Origin: Clostridiales bacterium
GTDB taxonomy: Bacteria; Bacillota; Clostridia; Oscillospirales; CAG-272
Assembly: GCA_016288155.1 (NCBI GenBank)
Contig: JAEEYP010000078.1
Coordinates: 1-60,490, forward strand
Direction: 5' to 3'
Length of the DNA stretch: 60,490 nt
The notes beneath the pieces were generated by a model. It saw nothing but the letters and a program-made list of their open reading frames with translations. It searched no databases and was not told the DNA's origin. The position numbers and the translations under genes were made by a program. The first letter of the stretch is position 1. The number at the start of each line of letters is the position of its first letter. Positions 1-8,716 of this stretch are shown here, one piece after another.

Positions 1-1
1 C

Positions 2-679
2 GCTCCGTCGCCGAAGCGCGGCGTACTCGCCGCGCTCTTCCGTCGGGAAGCGCCGGCCGCGCCGGCTCCCGCGGTCCCGTCGCTGCCCGATGCCTGCGCG
101 CTCCTTACGCGCCGCCGCTTCGTCCCGTCGGAGGACGACGCCGCCTCCTGCGGTCTGCTCCCCGTCTTTCTGCAGGTCGTGCAGAACAATTACGCCTCCG
201 GCCTGCGCGGCGTTTCGTTTCTGACGAGCGGGACTTCCTTCTATATGACGTATGAAGAGGCGAAGGAGCGCCACGTCGTCAAGGTCGGCTTCGGGTATCC
301 GGAAGACAACGATCTCTCCTTCGGCGGGATCCCCTATCACGTCCGTGCGCTCGGTCTCTTCACGAAAAATGAGGACGACCGCCCGCTTCTGAAGGTGACG
401 CTCACCTTCTCCGAAACGCCGTCGACGCGCACGCTGAAATTCTACTACACCGGCCGTCAGCCGCTGCTCGAACAGACGGAAACGCCGGGCGCCGGGTTCG
501 TGCTCGAACAGGCGGCGCTGCTCAAGCAGACGCTGCCCGAAGCGCTCCGCCGCTTCGAGAGCACGGTGGACAGTTTTCTCGATCTCAACGATTATATCCG
601 CCATCTCGTGACGCGAAAACTCGCTCCCGCGCTGCGCATGACCGCCGACGAGCCGAGCCGGGATACGGAAAACCGCTGA
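2..679 (+). CDS. Hypothetical protein, 5' end outside the window
   Basis: The frame is open from the first bases to the stop at 677-679, so this is the C-terminal part (about 225 residues) of a longer protein. No start with a ribosome-binding site is seen; a GTG at 179 lies mid-frame and is unlikely to be the start. The visible part opens with an Ala/Pro-rich stretch, followed by a soluble region with alternating beta-like segments and an acidic C-terminus. There is no membrane segment and no motif I recognise. The next gene follows after 13 bases, so the two are probably co-transcribed. Function unknown. Confidence 0.6.
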   Translation, partial: APSPKRGVLAALFRREAPAAPAPAVPSLPDACALLTRRRFVPSEDDAASCGLLPVFLQVVQNNYASGLRGVSFLTSGTSFYMTYEEAKERHVVKVGFGYPEDNDLSFGGIPYHVRALGLFTKNEDDRPLLKVTLTFSETPSTRTLKFYYTGRQPLLEQTETPGAGFVLEQAALLKQTLPEALRRFESTVDSFLDLNDYIRHLVTRKLAPALRMTADEPSRDTENR

Positions 680-692
680 CGAAAGGAACGCT

Positions 693-1463
693 ATGGGCAT
701 CTACGACGGATTCATGATCCTCAGCGACATCGACGGTACGCTCACCGTAAACGGGGAGGTCTCGCCGGAAAATCTGGACGCCATCCGGCGTTTCCAGGAA
801 GGCGGTGGGAGATTCACCCTCTGCACGGGACGGCCGCCCCATTATCTTGCGCGCTTCCCCTTTCGCCCCAACGCCCCCGTCGTCACGCTGAACGGCACGT
901 TTCTCTGCACGCCGGAGGGGATGCCGCTCATGCGGTGCCCGATGACGGCGGACGCCGCGCGCATCGTCAGTACGTTCCCGGAACGCTTTCCGTACATGCT
1001 CTCCATCCACAGGCATCACGGCGACGGACCGATCTCCTGGAGCCGGGACGGCGACGGCTGCCTGCGCGCCGTCACGCGGGAAGGACCGTGCTATAAATTC
1101 GTCTTCGTCTGCGACACGGAAGAGCACACGCTCGACATGCGGCGCGCTCTGCTCGCGGAGCTCGGCGACCGGTATCACTTCGACCGCAGCTGGCCTGTCG
1201 GGCTGGAAATGACCGCGCTCGATTCGGGAAAGGGCGCCGCGATCCGCTGGATGCGCGCGCACCTGCCGGGGCTGCGCACCGTGATCGCCGTCGGCGACTA
1301 TGAAAACGATATCTCCATGATCGAGGAGGCGGACGTCGGCTGCGCCGTCGCCGACGCCATCCCCGCCGTGCGGGAAGCCGCGGACCGCGTGATCGTTCCG
1401 CACACGGAGCACGCGATCCGCTGTATCGTGGACAGCGTGATCCCCGCGCTGGATCCGGCGTGA
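693..1463 (+). CDS. HAD-superfamily hydrolase, Cof type (IIB)
   Basis: A 256-residue phosphatase of the Cof/YidA group, which removes phosphate from small metabolites such as sugar phosphates in the cytoplasm. Motif I is DIDGT (nucleophile Asp12, acid/base Asp14), the motif III lysine is about Lys180 (DSGKG), and motif IV is GDYEND (about 201-206) with the Mg-binding aspartates. The region between has the size of a C2 cap. GAAAGGAA lies 4 bases before the ATG. A second Cof-like gene follows, so the pair looks like a duplication. Substrate unknown. Confidence 0.85.
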   Translation: MGIYDGFMILSDIDGTLTVNGEVSPENLDAIRRFQEGGGRFTLCTGRPPHYLARFPFRPNAPVVTLNGTFLCTPEGMPLMRCPMTADAARIVSTFPERFPYMLSIHRHHGDGPISWSRDGDGCLRAVTREGPCYKFVFVCDTEEHTLDMRRALLAELGDRYHFDRSWPVGLEMTALDSGKGAAIRWMRAHLPGLRTVIAVGDYENDISMIEEADVGCAVADAIPAVREAADRVIVPHTEHAIRCIVDSVIPALDPA

Positions 1464-1507
1464 CGAGAGGCGGGAAAACGGCGCAGAAACAGCGAGGAGA
1501 CACGCGT

Positions 1508-2290
1508 ATGTACATATTGGCGTCGGATTACGACGGAACGCTCAACCGCGGCGGGATCTCCGATACCGACCGGGCGGCGATCGCGCGCTTCCGGGCGGCG
1601 GGGAACCTCTTCGGCATCGTGACGGGCAGGGACTGGAACATGTTCGAGATCATGCGCCGTCAGCAGCTGGAGCTGGATTTTCTGCTCGCCATGAACGGCG
1701 CGATGCTCATCGCGGCCTGCGGTCCCCGCGCGGGGGAGATCCTCCGCTGCGAACGGCAGAAAAACGACGGCTGCCTCGGTTGGATCGTCGAGCACGTCGG
1801 TGCAAAGTACGGATACGAGGTGCGCACGGTGCTCGAGCGGGAAGACGTCGTCTTCCACGCGGCGTACCCGGACGGAAATGAACGGTACGCGCCGCTCTCC
1901 CGCACCGATCCGGACGCGCCGGACGGGATCCGGGAGTTCTCTCAGATGAACACCCGCTGCGAGACGTCCGAGGACGCCCGCCGCTGCGCGGAGGAGATCA
2001 ACGCCGCGTGGGGACAAACGGTCAACGCGCTGCAGAACGGCATCTGCATCGACATCCCGCCCGCCGGGTTCGACAAGGGTGAGGGCGTCGCGCTCTACGC
2101 CGCGCAGGCGGGCGTCCCGCCGGAGAACGTGTACTGCGCGGGAGACCATATGAACGACTACGCCATGATCGCCCGCTTTCACGGGCTCGCGGTGGAGAAC
2201 GCCGCGCCCGCGCTGAAGGCCGCGGCAGAAGGCGTCTTCCCGGACGTCGCCGCCATGATCGGTCATATCATGGGGAAAGAAGGAGCGTGA
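1508..2290 (+). CDS. HAD-superfamily hydrolase, Cof type (second copy)
   Basis: A 260-residue Cof-like phosphatase with motif I DYDGT (Asp7, Asp9) and motif IV GDHMND near residue 216. The frame is open upstream to 1460, but GAGGAG at 1494-1499 sits 8 bases before the ATG at 1508, and DxDGT then falls at the usual N-terminal position. It is a distant paralogue of the upstream HAD gene: same fold and length, little similarity outside the motifs. It probably dephosphorylates a sugar or nucleotide phosphate; the substrate cannot be read from sequence. Confidence 0.85.
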   Translation: MYILASDYDGTLNRGGISDTDRAAIARFRAAGNLFGIVTGRDWNMFEIMRRQQLELDFLLAMNGAMLIAACGPRAGEILRCERQKNDGCLGWIVEHVGAKYGYEVRTVLEREDVVFHAAYPDGNERYAPLSRTDPDAPDGIREFSQMNTRCETSEDARRCAEEINAAWGQTVNALQNGICIDIPPAGFDKGEGVALYAAQAGVPPENVYCAGDHMNDYAMIARFHGLAVENAAPALKAAAEGVFPDVAAMIGHIMGKEGA

Positions 2291-2297
2291 GGCGGCC

Positions 2298-2840
2298 GTG
2301 AGATCTTCGGCAGACACGGAGGAATACACGCTGCTCCGCAGCGCGCGGCGGACGCTGGGACTCGAGATCCGTCCGGACGGCGGGCTCGTCGTCCGCGCGC
2401 CGCGGCGGATGCCGCAGGCCACGATCGACGCCTTCATCGCCTCGAAGCGCGCGTGGATCGACGAACACCGGACGCGTGCGGCGCGCCGCCGCGATTTTGA
2501 AGAAGAACGCTTCGGCACGCCGGAGCAGTGCGAGGCGCTGCGCGCCGCCGCGCGGCGGACGCTGCCCGCGCTGACGGCGCACTGGGCGGCCCGCATGGGC
2601 GTCGTCCCGGCGTCCGTCCGCATCACCTCGGCGCGTACCCGCTTCGGCAGCTGTTCCGCCCGCGATACGATCTCCTACAGCTTCCGGCTGATGGCGTATC
2701 CGGCGGACGCCGTCGAGTACGTCGTCGTGCACGAGCTGGCGCATATCCGCCATAAAGATCACTCCCGCGCGTTCTACGCGTTCGTCGCGCGGTTTCTGCC
2801 GGACTGGCGGCGCCGTGCCGACATGCTCAGGATCCGATAG
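2298..2840 (+). CDS. YgjP/SprT-like zinc metallopeptidase (DUF45)
   Basis: A 180-residue protein of the YgjP-like metallopeptidase family. The zinc site is HELAH at 145-149 with a third histidine at about 155, matching the family pattern HExxHxxxxxH followed by Phe/Tyr. The N-terminal half is basic and carries the 'R-x-G-S-C' type segment (about 114-119) seen before the zinc motif in this family. It starts with GTG 7 bases after the upstream stop; AAGGAG sits inside the end of the preceding gene. Role in the cell is not established for most members. Confidence 0.82.
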   Translation: MRSSADTEEYTLLRSARRTLGLEIRPDGGLVVRAPRRMPQATIDAFIASKRAWIDEHRTRAARRRDFEEERFGTPEQCEALRAAARRTLPALTAHWAARMGVVPASVRITSARTRFGSCSARDTISYSFRLMAYPADAVEYVVVHELAHIRHKDHSRAFYAFVARFLPDWRRRADMLRIR

Positions 2841-2854
2841 ATCGAGGAGGCGTC

Positions 2855-3337
2855 ATGTCACTGTCGGGAAAGAATACCACACTGTGCTATATCGAGCGGG
2901 ACGGCGCGTATCTGATGCTCCACCGCGTAAAGAAAGAGCACGATGAAAACAAAAACAAATGGGTCGGCATCGGCGGCAAGTTCGAAGCGAAGGAATCGCC
3001 GGAGGACTGCGTGCTCCGCGAGGTATACGAGGAGACGGGGCTGACGCTGACCGGATACCGCTACCGCGGCATCGTTACCTTTGTATCCAATGAATGGGAG
3101 TGCGCGGAATACATGCACCTCTTCACCGCCGACCGCTTCACCGGAACGGTGCGGGAGTGCGACGAGGGAGAGCTCGCGTGGATCCCGATCCCCCAGGTAC
3201 GCGCGCTGCCGATGTGGGAGGGAGACGCCGTCTTCCTCGACCTTTTGCAGACGGACGAGCCCTTTTTCTCGCTGAAGCTCGTCTACGAGGGCGAACGGCT
3301 CGCCGAAGCGGTGCTGAACGGGAGGCGGATCCGATGA
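2855..3337 (+). CDS. Nudix hydrolase, 8-oxo-dGTP diphosphatase-like
   Basis: A 160-residue Nudix protein. The Nudix box (G-x5-E-x7-R-E-U-x-E-E-x-G-U) runs from Gly41 to Leu63 with every catalytic residue present. The N-terminus, with a cysteine and tyrosine before 'IERDG', and the 'KWVGIGGK' approach resemble MutT-like enzymes that hydrolyse 8-oxo-dGTP to protect the nucleotide pool. GAGGAGG lies 5 bases before the ATG. The stop overlaps the next start (ATGA), so the two are translationally coupled. Exact substrate is an inference. Confidence 0.88.
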   Translation: MSLSGKNTTLCYIERDGAYLMLHRVKKEHDENKNKWVGIGGKFEAKESPEDCVLREVYEETGLTLTGYRYRGIVTFVSNEWECAEYMHLFTADRFTGTVRECDEGELAWIPIPQVRALPMWEGDAVFLDLLQTDEPFFSLKLVYEGERLAEAVLNGRRIR

Positions 3338-3558
3338 ACGAAGCGATCCCGGCGACGCCGGAAAAAAAGAAAACGCCGCGCCGAAGCGGCCCGTGCGAAT
3401 CCTGTCTCTACTGCGATTACAACGAGGAGGACGACGCCGTGGAATGCCGCATCGACCTCGACGAGGACGAGTACCGCGCCTTCCTTACGCAGGATACGGC
3501 GAATTGTCCGTACTACGTCTTCTACGACGAGTATAAAAGCGTACAGAAACAAAACTGA
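3334..3558 (+). CDS. DUF6472 family small cysteine-rich protein
   Basis: A 74-residue acidic protein with Cys21, Cys24, Cys27, Cys38 and Cys58, a short 'LDEDE' segment, then 'NCPYY' and a C-terminal 'DEYKSVQKQ'. This spacing matches DUF6472, a family I know only from Clostridia and of unknown function; the cysteine spacing suggests metal binding. The start is the ATG of an ATGA overlap with the Nudix gene. A strong terminator follows, so this is the last gene of the run that begins at the window edge. Confidence 0.8.
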   Translation: MNEAIPATPEKKKTPRRSGPCESCLYCDYNEEDDAVECRIDLDEDEYRAFLTQDTANCPYYVFYDEYKSVQKQN

Positions 3559-3579
3559 TCCCCGTCCGAAAACGAAAGA

Positions 3580-3610
3580 AAGGGCGCCTGCCTCCGCAGG
3601 CGCCCTTTTT
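3580..3610. terminator. Bidirectional intrinsic terminator
   Basis: A GC-rich stem of about 12 bp (AAGGGCGCCTGC pairing with GCAGGCGCCCTT) with a 4-base loop. It is followed by T5 on the plus strand and by TTTCTTT when read on the minus strand. It lies between convergent genes and can stop both. Confidence 0.88.
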
Positions 3611-3633
3611 GCCGCTCCGCCCGCAGCGGCCTT

Positions 3634-3984
3634 TTACGACTCCGTCTTTTTGTATTCGATCAGACCGATCTTGATGGCGTTCTCGCTCTGCTCGAAATCG
3701 AAGGTACCGCCGTACTCGGCGATATCCTCTTCCTCGCCGCTGTCGAAGGTCAGGGTGATCTTCCCGTCCTCGATGGCGTACGTCCCCTTCAGCGTATCGA
3801 CGACGGTCCCGAGCACGAGCACGTCCACCGTCACCTTGTCTCCGCTGAACGTGAACGCCGCGCCGGTGCCGAACGCCTCCGCCCGGTAGGTGCCCTTCAG
3901 TTTTCCCTTCCCGCCGCATCCGGCGAGCACCGCGCAAAGGATCAGCACGGCGAGCAGCGCGGCGGCGATTCTTCTCACTTTCAT
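3634..3984 (-). CDS. Small lipocalin-like lipoprotein
   Basis: A 116-residue predicted lipoprotein: basic N-terminus, hydrophobic core, then lipobox LAGC with Cys23 as the lipidation site. The mature part has two 'KGTY' segments and repeated short beta strands with 'DGKITLTF', as in small lipocalin-like clostridial lipoproteins (DUF5640-like). The start at 3984 is chosen over an upstream in-frame ATG at 4044 because GGAGGAAA precedes it and the signal peptide begins there. It has its own promoter at 4053-4081. Ligand unknown. Confidence 0.75.
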   Translation of the reverse strand: MKVRRIAAALLAVLILCAVLAGCGGKGKLKGTYRAEAFGTGAAFTFSGDKVTVDVLVLGTVVDTLKGTYAIEDGKITLTFDSGEEEDIAEYGGTFDFEQSENAIKIGLIEYKKTES

Positions 3985-4052
3985 TCTCTTTCCTCCTGTT
4001 CTGTCGTTCGGCGTGCCCCGCGATACGCGGCGGCCGCCCGTCACGTGAGTAC

Positions 4053-4081
4053 ATTATATCATACTTGCGGCCCGAATGCAA
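4053..4081 (-). promoter_or_regulatory. Sigma-A type promoter of the small lipoprotein gene
   Basis: Read on the minus strand: TTGCAT (4081-4076), 17 bases, TATAAT (4058-4053). It lies about 70 bases before the chosen start of the lipoprotein gene. Confidence 0.7.
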
Positions 4082-4107
4082 CGGCTGTTTTTTGCCGCAT
4101 CCGGGCG

Positions 4108-4126
4108 TAAAAGCGCGGAGCGCGCC
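4108..4126 (-). terminator. Possible weak terminator after the acyl-CoA ligase
   Basis: On the minus strand GCGCG-ctc-CGCGC is followed by TTTTA, 13 bases after the ligase stop codon. The stem is short and the U-tract is minimal. Confidence 0.4.
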
Positions 4127-4138
4127 GGTCTTCCCCCG

Positions 4139-5884
4139 TCAGGTCTCTTCTTCGATATTCTTGTCGATGCGGAAGCGGAGGATCTTGCGCGTCGTATTCT
4201 TGACGAACTCCTCCGAGCGGATCTTGATGTGCCCGACCGCCTTATACGGCGCCATGCGCGCGTTGATCTTCTTGATCTCCTCGCTGAAATACGCCTTGAC
4301 GTCCGTCACGCCGCGCCGCGCGAGCTCGTCCGCGTCCGGATAGATCTCCGCGACGATCACCTCGCGCTGCTCGTTCTTGCTCTCTCCTGCGTAGACGACG
4401 ACCTCGTTCACGCCCGGAACGCGCTGGATCTCCGCCTCGATCTCCTCCGGATAGACGTTCTTGCCGTTGGCGAGGATGATGATGTTCTTGATGCGGCCGG
4501 TGATGTACAGCCAACCCTCCTCGTCGAGCCGTCCCCAGTCGCCCGTGTGGAAGAAACCGTCTTCATCGACGGCGGCGGCGGACGCGGCGGGATCTTTGTA
4601 ATAGCCGAGCATCACGTTCGGGCCGCGGACGCAGATCTCGCCTTCGCCGTCCTCGTCCGGATCCGCGATGCGGAGCTCCTCCCCGACGATCGGGCAGCCG
4701 ACGGAGCCCTTCTTGCGGTATTCGTTGCGGTTGCAGGAAACGAGCGGCGAGCACTCGGTGATCCCGTACCCGTTGAGGATCACGATGCCGAAGGCGTCGA
4801 AGGAATCGATGATCTCCTGCGACAGCGCGGCGCCGCCGCAGATGATCATGCGCAGCTCCCCTCCGAACGCGCTGAGCACGTCGCGGAACATGCGGCGGCG
4901 GACGTCGACACCGAGCTTGCGCATGCCGTTCGAGAGCCGGACGGCGCGGCGGAGCATATCCGCCTTCCCGTTCTTCTCCGCGATCTGCCAGATCTTCTTG
5001 TGCAGCGTCTCGACGAAGAGCGGGACGAGCACGAGATACGTCGGCTTCTGCTCCTTCATCTCGTTGACCAGATACCGGATACCGCTCGAAATATAGATCT
5101 CGCTGCCCTGCGCGAAGAGCCCGACGAAGTTCACCGACGAGCCGTAGGTGTGGTGCGGTGGAAGGACGAACACCGTCTTTTCGAGCACCTGGAATTCGTA
5201 CATCGCCTGCACCAGATCCGCGGCGATGTTCCGCTGGGAAAGCATGACGCCCTTGCCCTTGCCCGTCGTGCCGGAGGTGAAAACGATGGACGCGAGCCGG
5301 TCCGGATCGACCGGCGCGTCAAGGTAGGAGCGGTCCCCCGCCTCCCAGAGCGCCGCGCCGCGCGCGGCGAGCGCGTCGAGCGGCTGCGCCCACGGCGCCT
5401 GTGTCTCGCCGAAGCAGAAAAAGCGGATCCCCTCGGGGAGCCTTTCCCGCAGCGCGCCGATCTTCTCTTCCACGGAGGGCGCGTAGAACACGAAGGAGCA
5501 TTCCGCGCGCTCGAGGATCCCGACGATATCGTCCGGGGGAAGGTCGCGGTCCGCGGGCACCGTCACGGCGCCGAGCGCCATGAGCGACAGATAACTGCAC
5601 ATCCAGTCGTAGGACGCCTCGCCGAGCATGGCGCAGTGCGCCCCGCGGCAGCCGGCGTCGATCATGCCGGTGGCGAGATACCGGACACGGGCGCGCACGT
5701 CGGCGTAGCAGACGCGCACAGGCTCCTCGTCCTTCGGGCTGCGGCGGAAGGAAAACGCGATCCTTTCCGGATACCGGTCCGCCACGTTCTCCACCATCGT
5801 GCGGAAATCGTCAAACGGCGTCGGTTCATACAGCGGATAATTCTCACCGCGATCTTTGAAACTCATGTTCCGTGCGAATTCCAT
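4139..5884 (-). CDS. Long-chain fatty acid-CoA ligase (AMP-forming)
   Basis: A 581-residue ANL-superfamily enzyme that activates a carboxylic acid as acyl-AMP and transfers it to CoA. The phosphate-binding loop FTSGTTGKGKG is at 202-212. 'GYGITECSP' (A5) and 'TGDWGRLDEEGWLYITGR' (A7/A8), with a 'NGKNVYPEEIE' (A10) lysine region, are all present. Length and motif order match FadD/FAA-type long-chain ligases; there is no signal peptide. AGAGGAT lies upstream of the ATG. It appears to be transcribed alone: a lipoprotein with its own promoter follows. Chain length is not predictable. Confidence 0.88.
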   Translation of the reverse strand: MEFARNMSFKDRGENYPLYEPTPFDDFRTMVENVADRYPERIAFSFRRSPKDEEPVRVCYADVRARVRYLATGMIDAGCRGAHCAMLGEASYDWMCSYLSLMALGAVTVPADRDLPPDDIVGILERAECSFVFYAPSVEEKIGALRERLPEGIRFFCFGETQAPWAQPLDALAARGAALWEAGDRSYLDAPVDPDRLASIVFTSGTTGKGKGVMLSQRNIAADLVQAMYEFQVLEKTVFVLPPHHTYGSSVNFVGLFAQGSEIYISSGIRYLVNEMKEQKPTYLVLVPLFVETLHKKIWQIAEKNGKADMLRRAVRLSNGMRKLGVDVRRRMFRDVLSAFGGELRMIICGGAALSQEIIDSFDAFGIVILNGYGITECSPLVSCNRNEYRKKGSVGCPIVGEELRIADPDEDGEGEICVRGPNVMLGYYKDPAASAAAVDEDGFFHTGDWGRLDEEGWLYITGRIKNIIILANGKNVYPEEIEAEIQRVPGVNEVVVYAGESKNEQREVIVAEIYPDADELARRGVTDVKAYFSEEIKKINARMAPYKAVGHIKIRSEEFVKNTTRKILRFRIDKNIEEET

Positions 5885-6058
5885 GCTTCTATCCTCTCCA
5901 TTCGGTCCGCGTATCGGCGCGCGCCGCGCCGGGACACGATCGGCACATATATAGTTATTATATCATCATTTCATTACATTTCTATTAACAAATGCGGATT
6001 TCCGTCGAAAAAAGGCGGGGAATTTCCGCCCGGACGGAAAAAAAGGACGGCGGCAGGG

Positions 6059-6085
6059 AAAAAGAGGCGGGATGACCGCCTCTTT
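6059..6085 (-). terminator. Intrinsic terminator after the permease gene
   Basis: On the minus strand a 10-bp stem (AAAGAGGCGG with CCGCCTCTTT) with a 5-base loop is followed by T residues, 25 bases after the permease stop. It closes the DUF362-permease pair. Confidence 0.8.
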
Positions 6086-6110
6086 GATCCGTTGTCTGCC
6101 ATGCGCCGTC

Positions 6111-7055
6111 TCATACGACCAGCATCCCGGCGGCGACCGAGAACACGAGCAGCACGAGCACGTAGACCGCGAGGAACCGCTTGCGGAAGATCGTGGCGAT
6201 CGCGGCGAGCGACGTGATCCGCGTCGCGGGACCGACCGTCAGAAACGCGAGCGCGCTGCCGAGCGACATGCCCTGCCCCATCAGCGACGCGATGAGCGGG
6301 ATCGTCCCGCCGCCGCAGGCGTACACGGGGATCCCGATCAGCGCCGCCGCAAGGATCCCGAGCGGCGTGGCGGTATCCACCTCGCCGAAGAAGAGCGACA
6401 GCGGGAGCTGATCGACGAACGCGGCGATCAGGATACCGATGCACATCATCTTCCCGACGAAGAGAAGACTTTTCCCCGATCCGAGCAGATACCCCTTCCA
6501 GGTGAAGACTTTCTTCGGACGGTTCAGTATCTCCTCCTCCGAGCCGCGCTCCCCGGCGACGGAGGGACGGACGACGAATCCCTGCGGCAAAAGCATCGTC
6601 CCGAATCCGCAGAGCAGCGCGAAGAGGAAGACGAAAAGCAGACGCCAAAGCGCCACCGTCCAGCCGAGACCGCCGACCGTCATCACGAACAGCTGCGGGT
6701 TCATCATCGACGACGCGGCGAGAAAGGCGATGAGCGGACCGAGCGAAACGCCGCCGTGATACAGCGTGATGAGCACGGGGACCGTCCCATAGGTGCACAG
6801 CGGAGACAGGATGCCGAGCACCGCCGCGCCGAGCACGGCGAGCGCGCCGAAGCGCTTCGTGAAGCGGAAGATCAGCTTCGTCCAGGAGGTATACTTCAGC
6901 AGTTCGCCGAGCAGCGTACCGAGGATCACGTACGGAAGGAGCTGCCAGAGATACTCGAGGATCCGCCCCCCGAAATCCTTGAAAAAGGCGCGCACGAAAT
7001 ATTTGTCCCCGAACGCGGAGAACCACGCGCCGAGCTCTCCCCAGAAATCAGCCAT
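6111..7055 (-). CDS. DUF318/YraQ-family permease
   Basis: A 314-residue integral membrane protein with about eight hydrophobic segments in two blocks separated by a polar loop (about 150-180), the layout of the DUF318/YraQ/ArsP-related permeases. Block one holds 'SPLCTYGTVPV' (84-94) and block two 'CGGGTIPLIASL', which match the two family signature loops. In many relatives the first loop carries a Cys-Ser-Cys type site; here only one Cys is left. The ATG lies 4 bases after the stop of the DUF362 gene, so the two are coupled. Substrate unknown. Confidence 0.75.
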   Translation of the reverse strand: MADFWGELGAWFSAFGDKYFVRAFFKDFGGRILEYLWQLLPYVILGTLLGELLKYTSWTKLIFRFTKRFGALAVLGAAVLGILSPLCTYGTVPVLITLYHGGVSLGPLIAFLAASSMMNPQLFVMTVGGLGWTVALWRLLFVFLFALLCGFGTMLLPQGFVVRPSVAGERGSEEEILNRPKKVFTWKGYLLGSGKSLLFVGKMMCIGILIAAFVDQLPLSLFFGEVDTATPLGILAAALIGIPVYACGGGTIPLIASLMGQGMSLGSALAFLTVGPATRITSLAAIATIFRKRFLAVYVLVLLVFSVAAGMLVV

Positions 7056-7059
7056 ATTC

Positions 7060-8610
7060 TCAGTAGTCGATCCGGATCAGCTCGATCCCTTCTGTGCCGC
7101 CGAGGTTGCGGCTGTACTGCTTATCCTGCGCGTTGTCCCAGTGCTCGTGGACGCCGAGACTGCCGACCGGATTGCCGCAGCCGTCCCGATAGACCGTGCC
7201 GGACGGCGGATCGTCCGCCTGCGCCGCCTCGAGCAGGTAGTTGTCCGCCGTGTGATCGTGCGGAAGTTCATCCTGCCACTTGCCGCCGTCTCCGACCGCT
7301 TCCGCCGCATCCCGTTCCGCGAGCAGGAAATCGAGCATTACGGAGTCGATGGCGATCGGATCCTGAGATGCGAAAATGGAATTCGTCCACCCTCTGCCTT
7401 CCTTCGTCCCGTCGCCGAAGGGCGCGGAGTACCAGCGCTCGCTATTCGAGAGATTGGAGCCCTGATGGACCGTCGCGGCAAGCCCGTCGCACAGATAGAG
7501 GAAGGTCTTTCCGCCCGCGTCCGCGTTGGAGAGCAGATCGACGAGCACCGTGTAGCTGCCGAGAGGCACCTTCGGCAGATCCCACAGCTCCACCGGATTC
7601 ATCCAGAAGCCGTTCCTCGCGGCTACGTAGTGATGGACCCCCGCCCACGAAGGCGGATTCGTCCGAAATCCTTCCGGGTAGATATACACGCCGGGAGAGG
7701 ATTCATACGCCGGCATGAGGGAACCGAAGTGGTTCTTCGCGCTTGCCGTGAAGCCGGCGAGGTTGTGCCCGCGCAGATTGAAGAGGTTGATCATGTACGT
7801 CGCTTCCGTATAATCGGTGGACCAGAAGGTCGGATTCACCGTCGGATAGCCGTTGTAATCCGGCCAGCCGTCGGAGGCGAGATCGTGCGACCAGACGATC
7901 TGCTTCGACGTGTCTGCCTGCGGATCGTCGTTGTACCCGATAAGGCGCACGTCCTTCAGCGCCCCTTCGCGGATGATCTCCTTGACGTAGGTCGGGAAAT
8001 TCCGGGACGGGTCGGTCAGCGTGATGTCGCCCGCCGCCACGCCGGATTCCACGAGGATCTCGCAGAGCGCGCGCATCGTCACCGGCGACGGATAGTATCC
8101 GCCGATGCCCTGGTCCGACGCGTCGCCGTTCCCCGTCACGTTCAGGTTCACCTTGACGACGATCTTCTCGCCGGGCGTATAGCCTTTCGCCTCGCCGGTG
8201 CGGCGCTTGTTGTAATTTTTGAACAGCGCGTCGAGCGCCGCGTTGACGTCGTCTTTGCCGGCAAGCGTGCAGATCGTATCCGTCAGCATCTGCTTGACGA
8301 GCGCGGCGTCGAAGTTCGACTGGAGCCACCAGTAGCCCTTTCCGTTCCACGTAAAAGCGTTCGGGTTATACGCCCACGTAACGCGGCCCGGATTCACGCC
8401 GATCCCGTGACCGACGGGCGGATCCCCGTCCTTCACCGGCACGAAAGGCACGGGCTCCGTCTCCGGCGGATCCGTTTCCGCGATATCCGGCGCCGCCGTA
8501 TCCGATGTAGTCGGCGTACTGTCGGACGGATCGCCGGTCCCCCGCGCACAGGCCGCGAGCGGCAGAAGAAGGAACAGCGCCAAAAGGAACGCGGATATGC
8601 GTCGTTTCAT
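7060..8610 (-). CDS. DUF362 domain lipoprotein
   Basis: A 516-residue predicted lipoprotein (lipobox LAAC, Cys21) with a Thr/Asp/Pro-rich linker to about residue 55. The body has the DUF362 layout: 'KIVVKVNLN', a 'GGYYPSPVTMRALCEILVE' segment followed by 'ITLTDPSRN', then a 'KNHFGSL' block. DUF362 proteins are often linked to Fe-S or redox proteins, but I see no ferredoxin cysteine cluster here. It has its own promoter at 8644-8672 and is followed directly by a DUF318-type permease, suggesting a joint surface task. Reaction unknown. Confidence 0.72.
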   Translation of the reverse strand: MKRRISAFLLALFLLLPLAACARGTGDPSDSTPTTSDTAAPDIAETDPPETEPVPFVPVKDGDPPVGHGIGVNPGRVTWAYNPNAFTWNGKGYWWLQSNFDAALVKQMLTDTICTLAGKDDVNAALDALFKNYNKRRTGEAKGYTPGEKIVVKVNLNVTGNGDASDQGIGGYYPSPVTMRALCEILVESGVAAGDITLTDPSRNFPTYVKEIIREGALKDVRLIGYNDDPQADTSKQIVWSHDLASDGWPDYNGYPTVNPTFWSTDYTEATYMINLFNLRGHNLAGFTASAKNHFGSLMPAYESSPGVYIYPEGFRTNPPSWAGVHHYVAARNGFWMNPVELWDLPKVPLGSYTVLVDLLSNADAGGKTFLYLCDGLAATVHQGSNLSNSERWYSAPFGDGTKEGRGWTNSIFASQDPIAIDSVMLDFLLAERDAAEAVGDGGKWQDELPHDHTADNYLLEAAQADDPPSGTVYRDGCGNPVGSLGVHEHWDNAQDKQYSRNLGGTEGIELIRIDY

Positions 8611-8643
8611 TTCACACCTCGAAAGAATTATTAAATTTTCTTC

Positions 8644-8672
8644 ATTATATCATAGAATTGCACAAAAATCAA
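8644..8672 (-). promoter_or_regulatory. Sigma-A type promoter of the DUF362-permease pair
   Basis: On the minus strand: TTGATT (8672-8667), 17 bases, TATAAT (8649-8644), about 34 bases before the ATG at 8610. The surrounding DNA is unusually AT-rich for this window. Confidence 0.75.
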
Positions 8673-8716
8673 GAGGAAAGAAAAAGAAATGAAAAAACTC
8701 CGCGCGCTCCGCGGGC

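Noticed and set aside
4076-6217. A 713-codon plus-strand frame opposite the acyl-CoA ligase
   Set aside because: The minus-strand frame has every ANL motif in order. The plus-strand frame has none and crosses the intergenic region.
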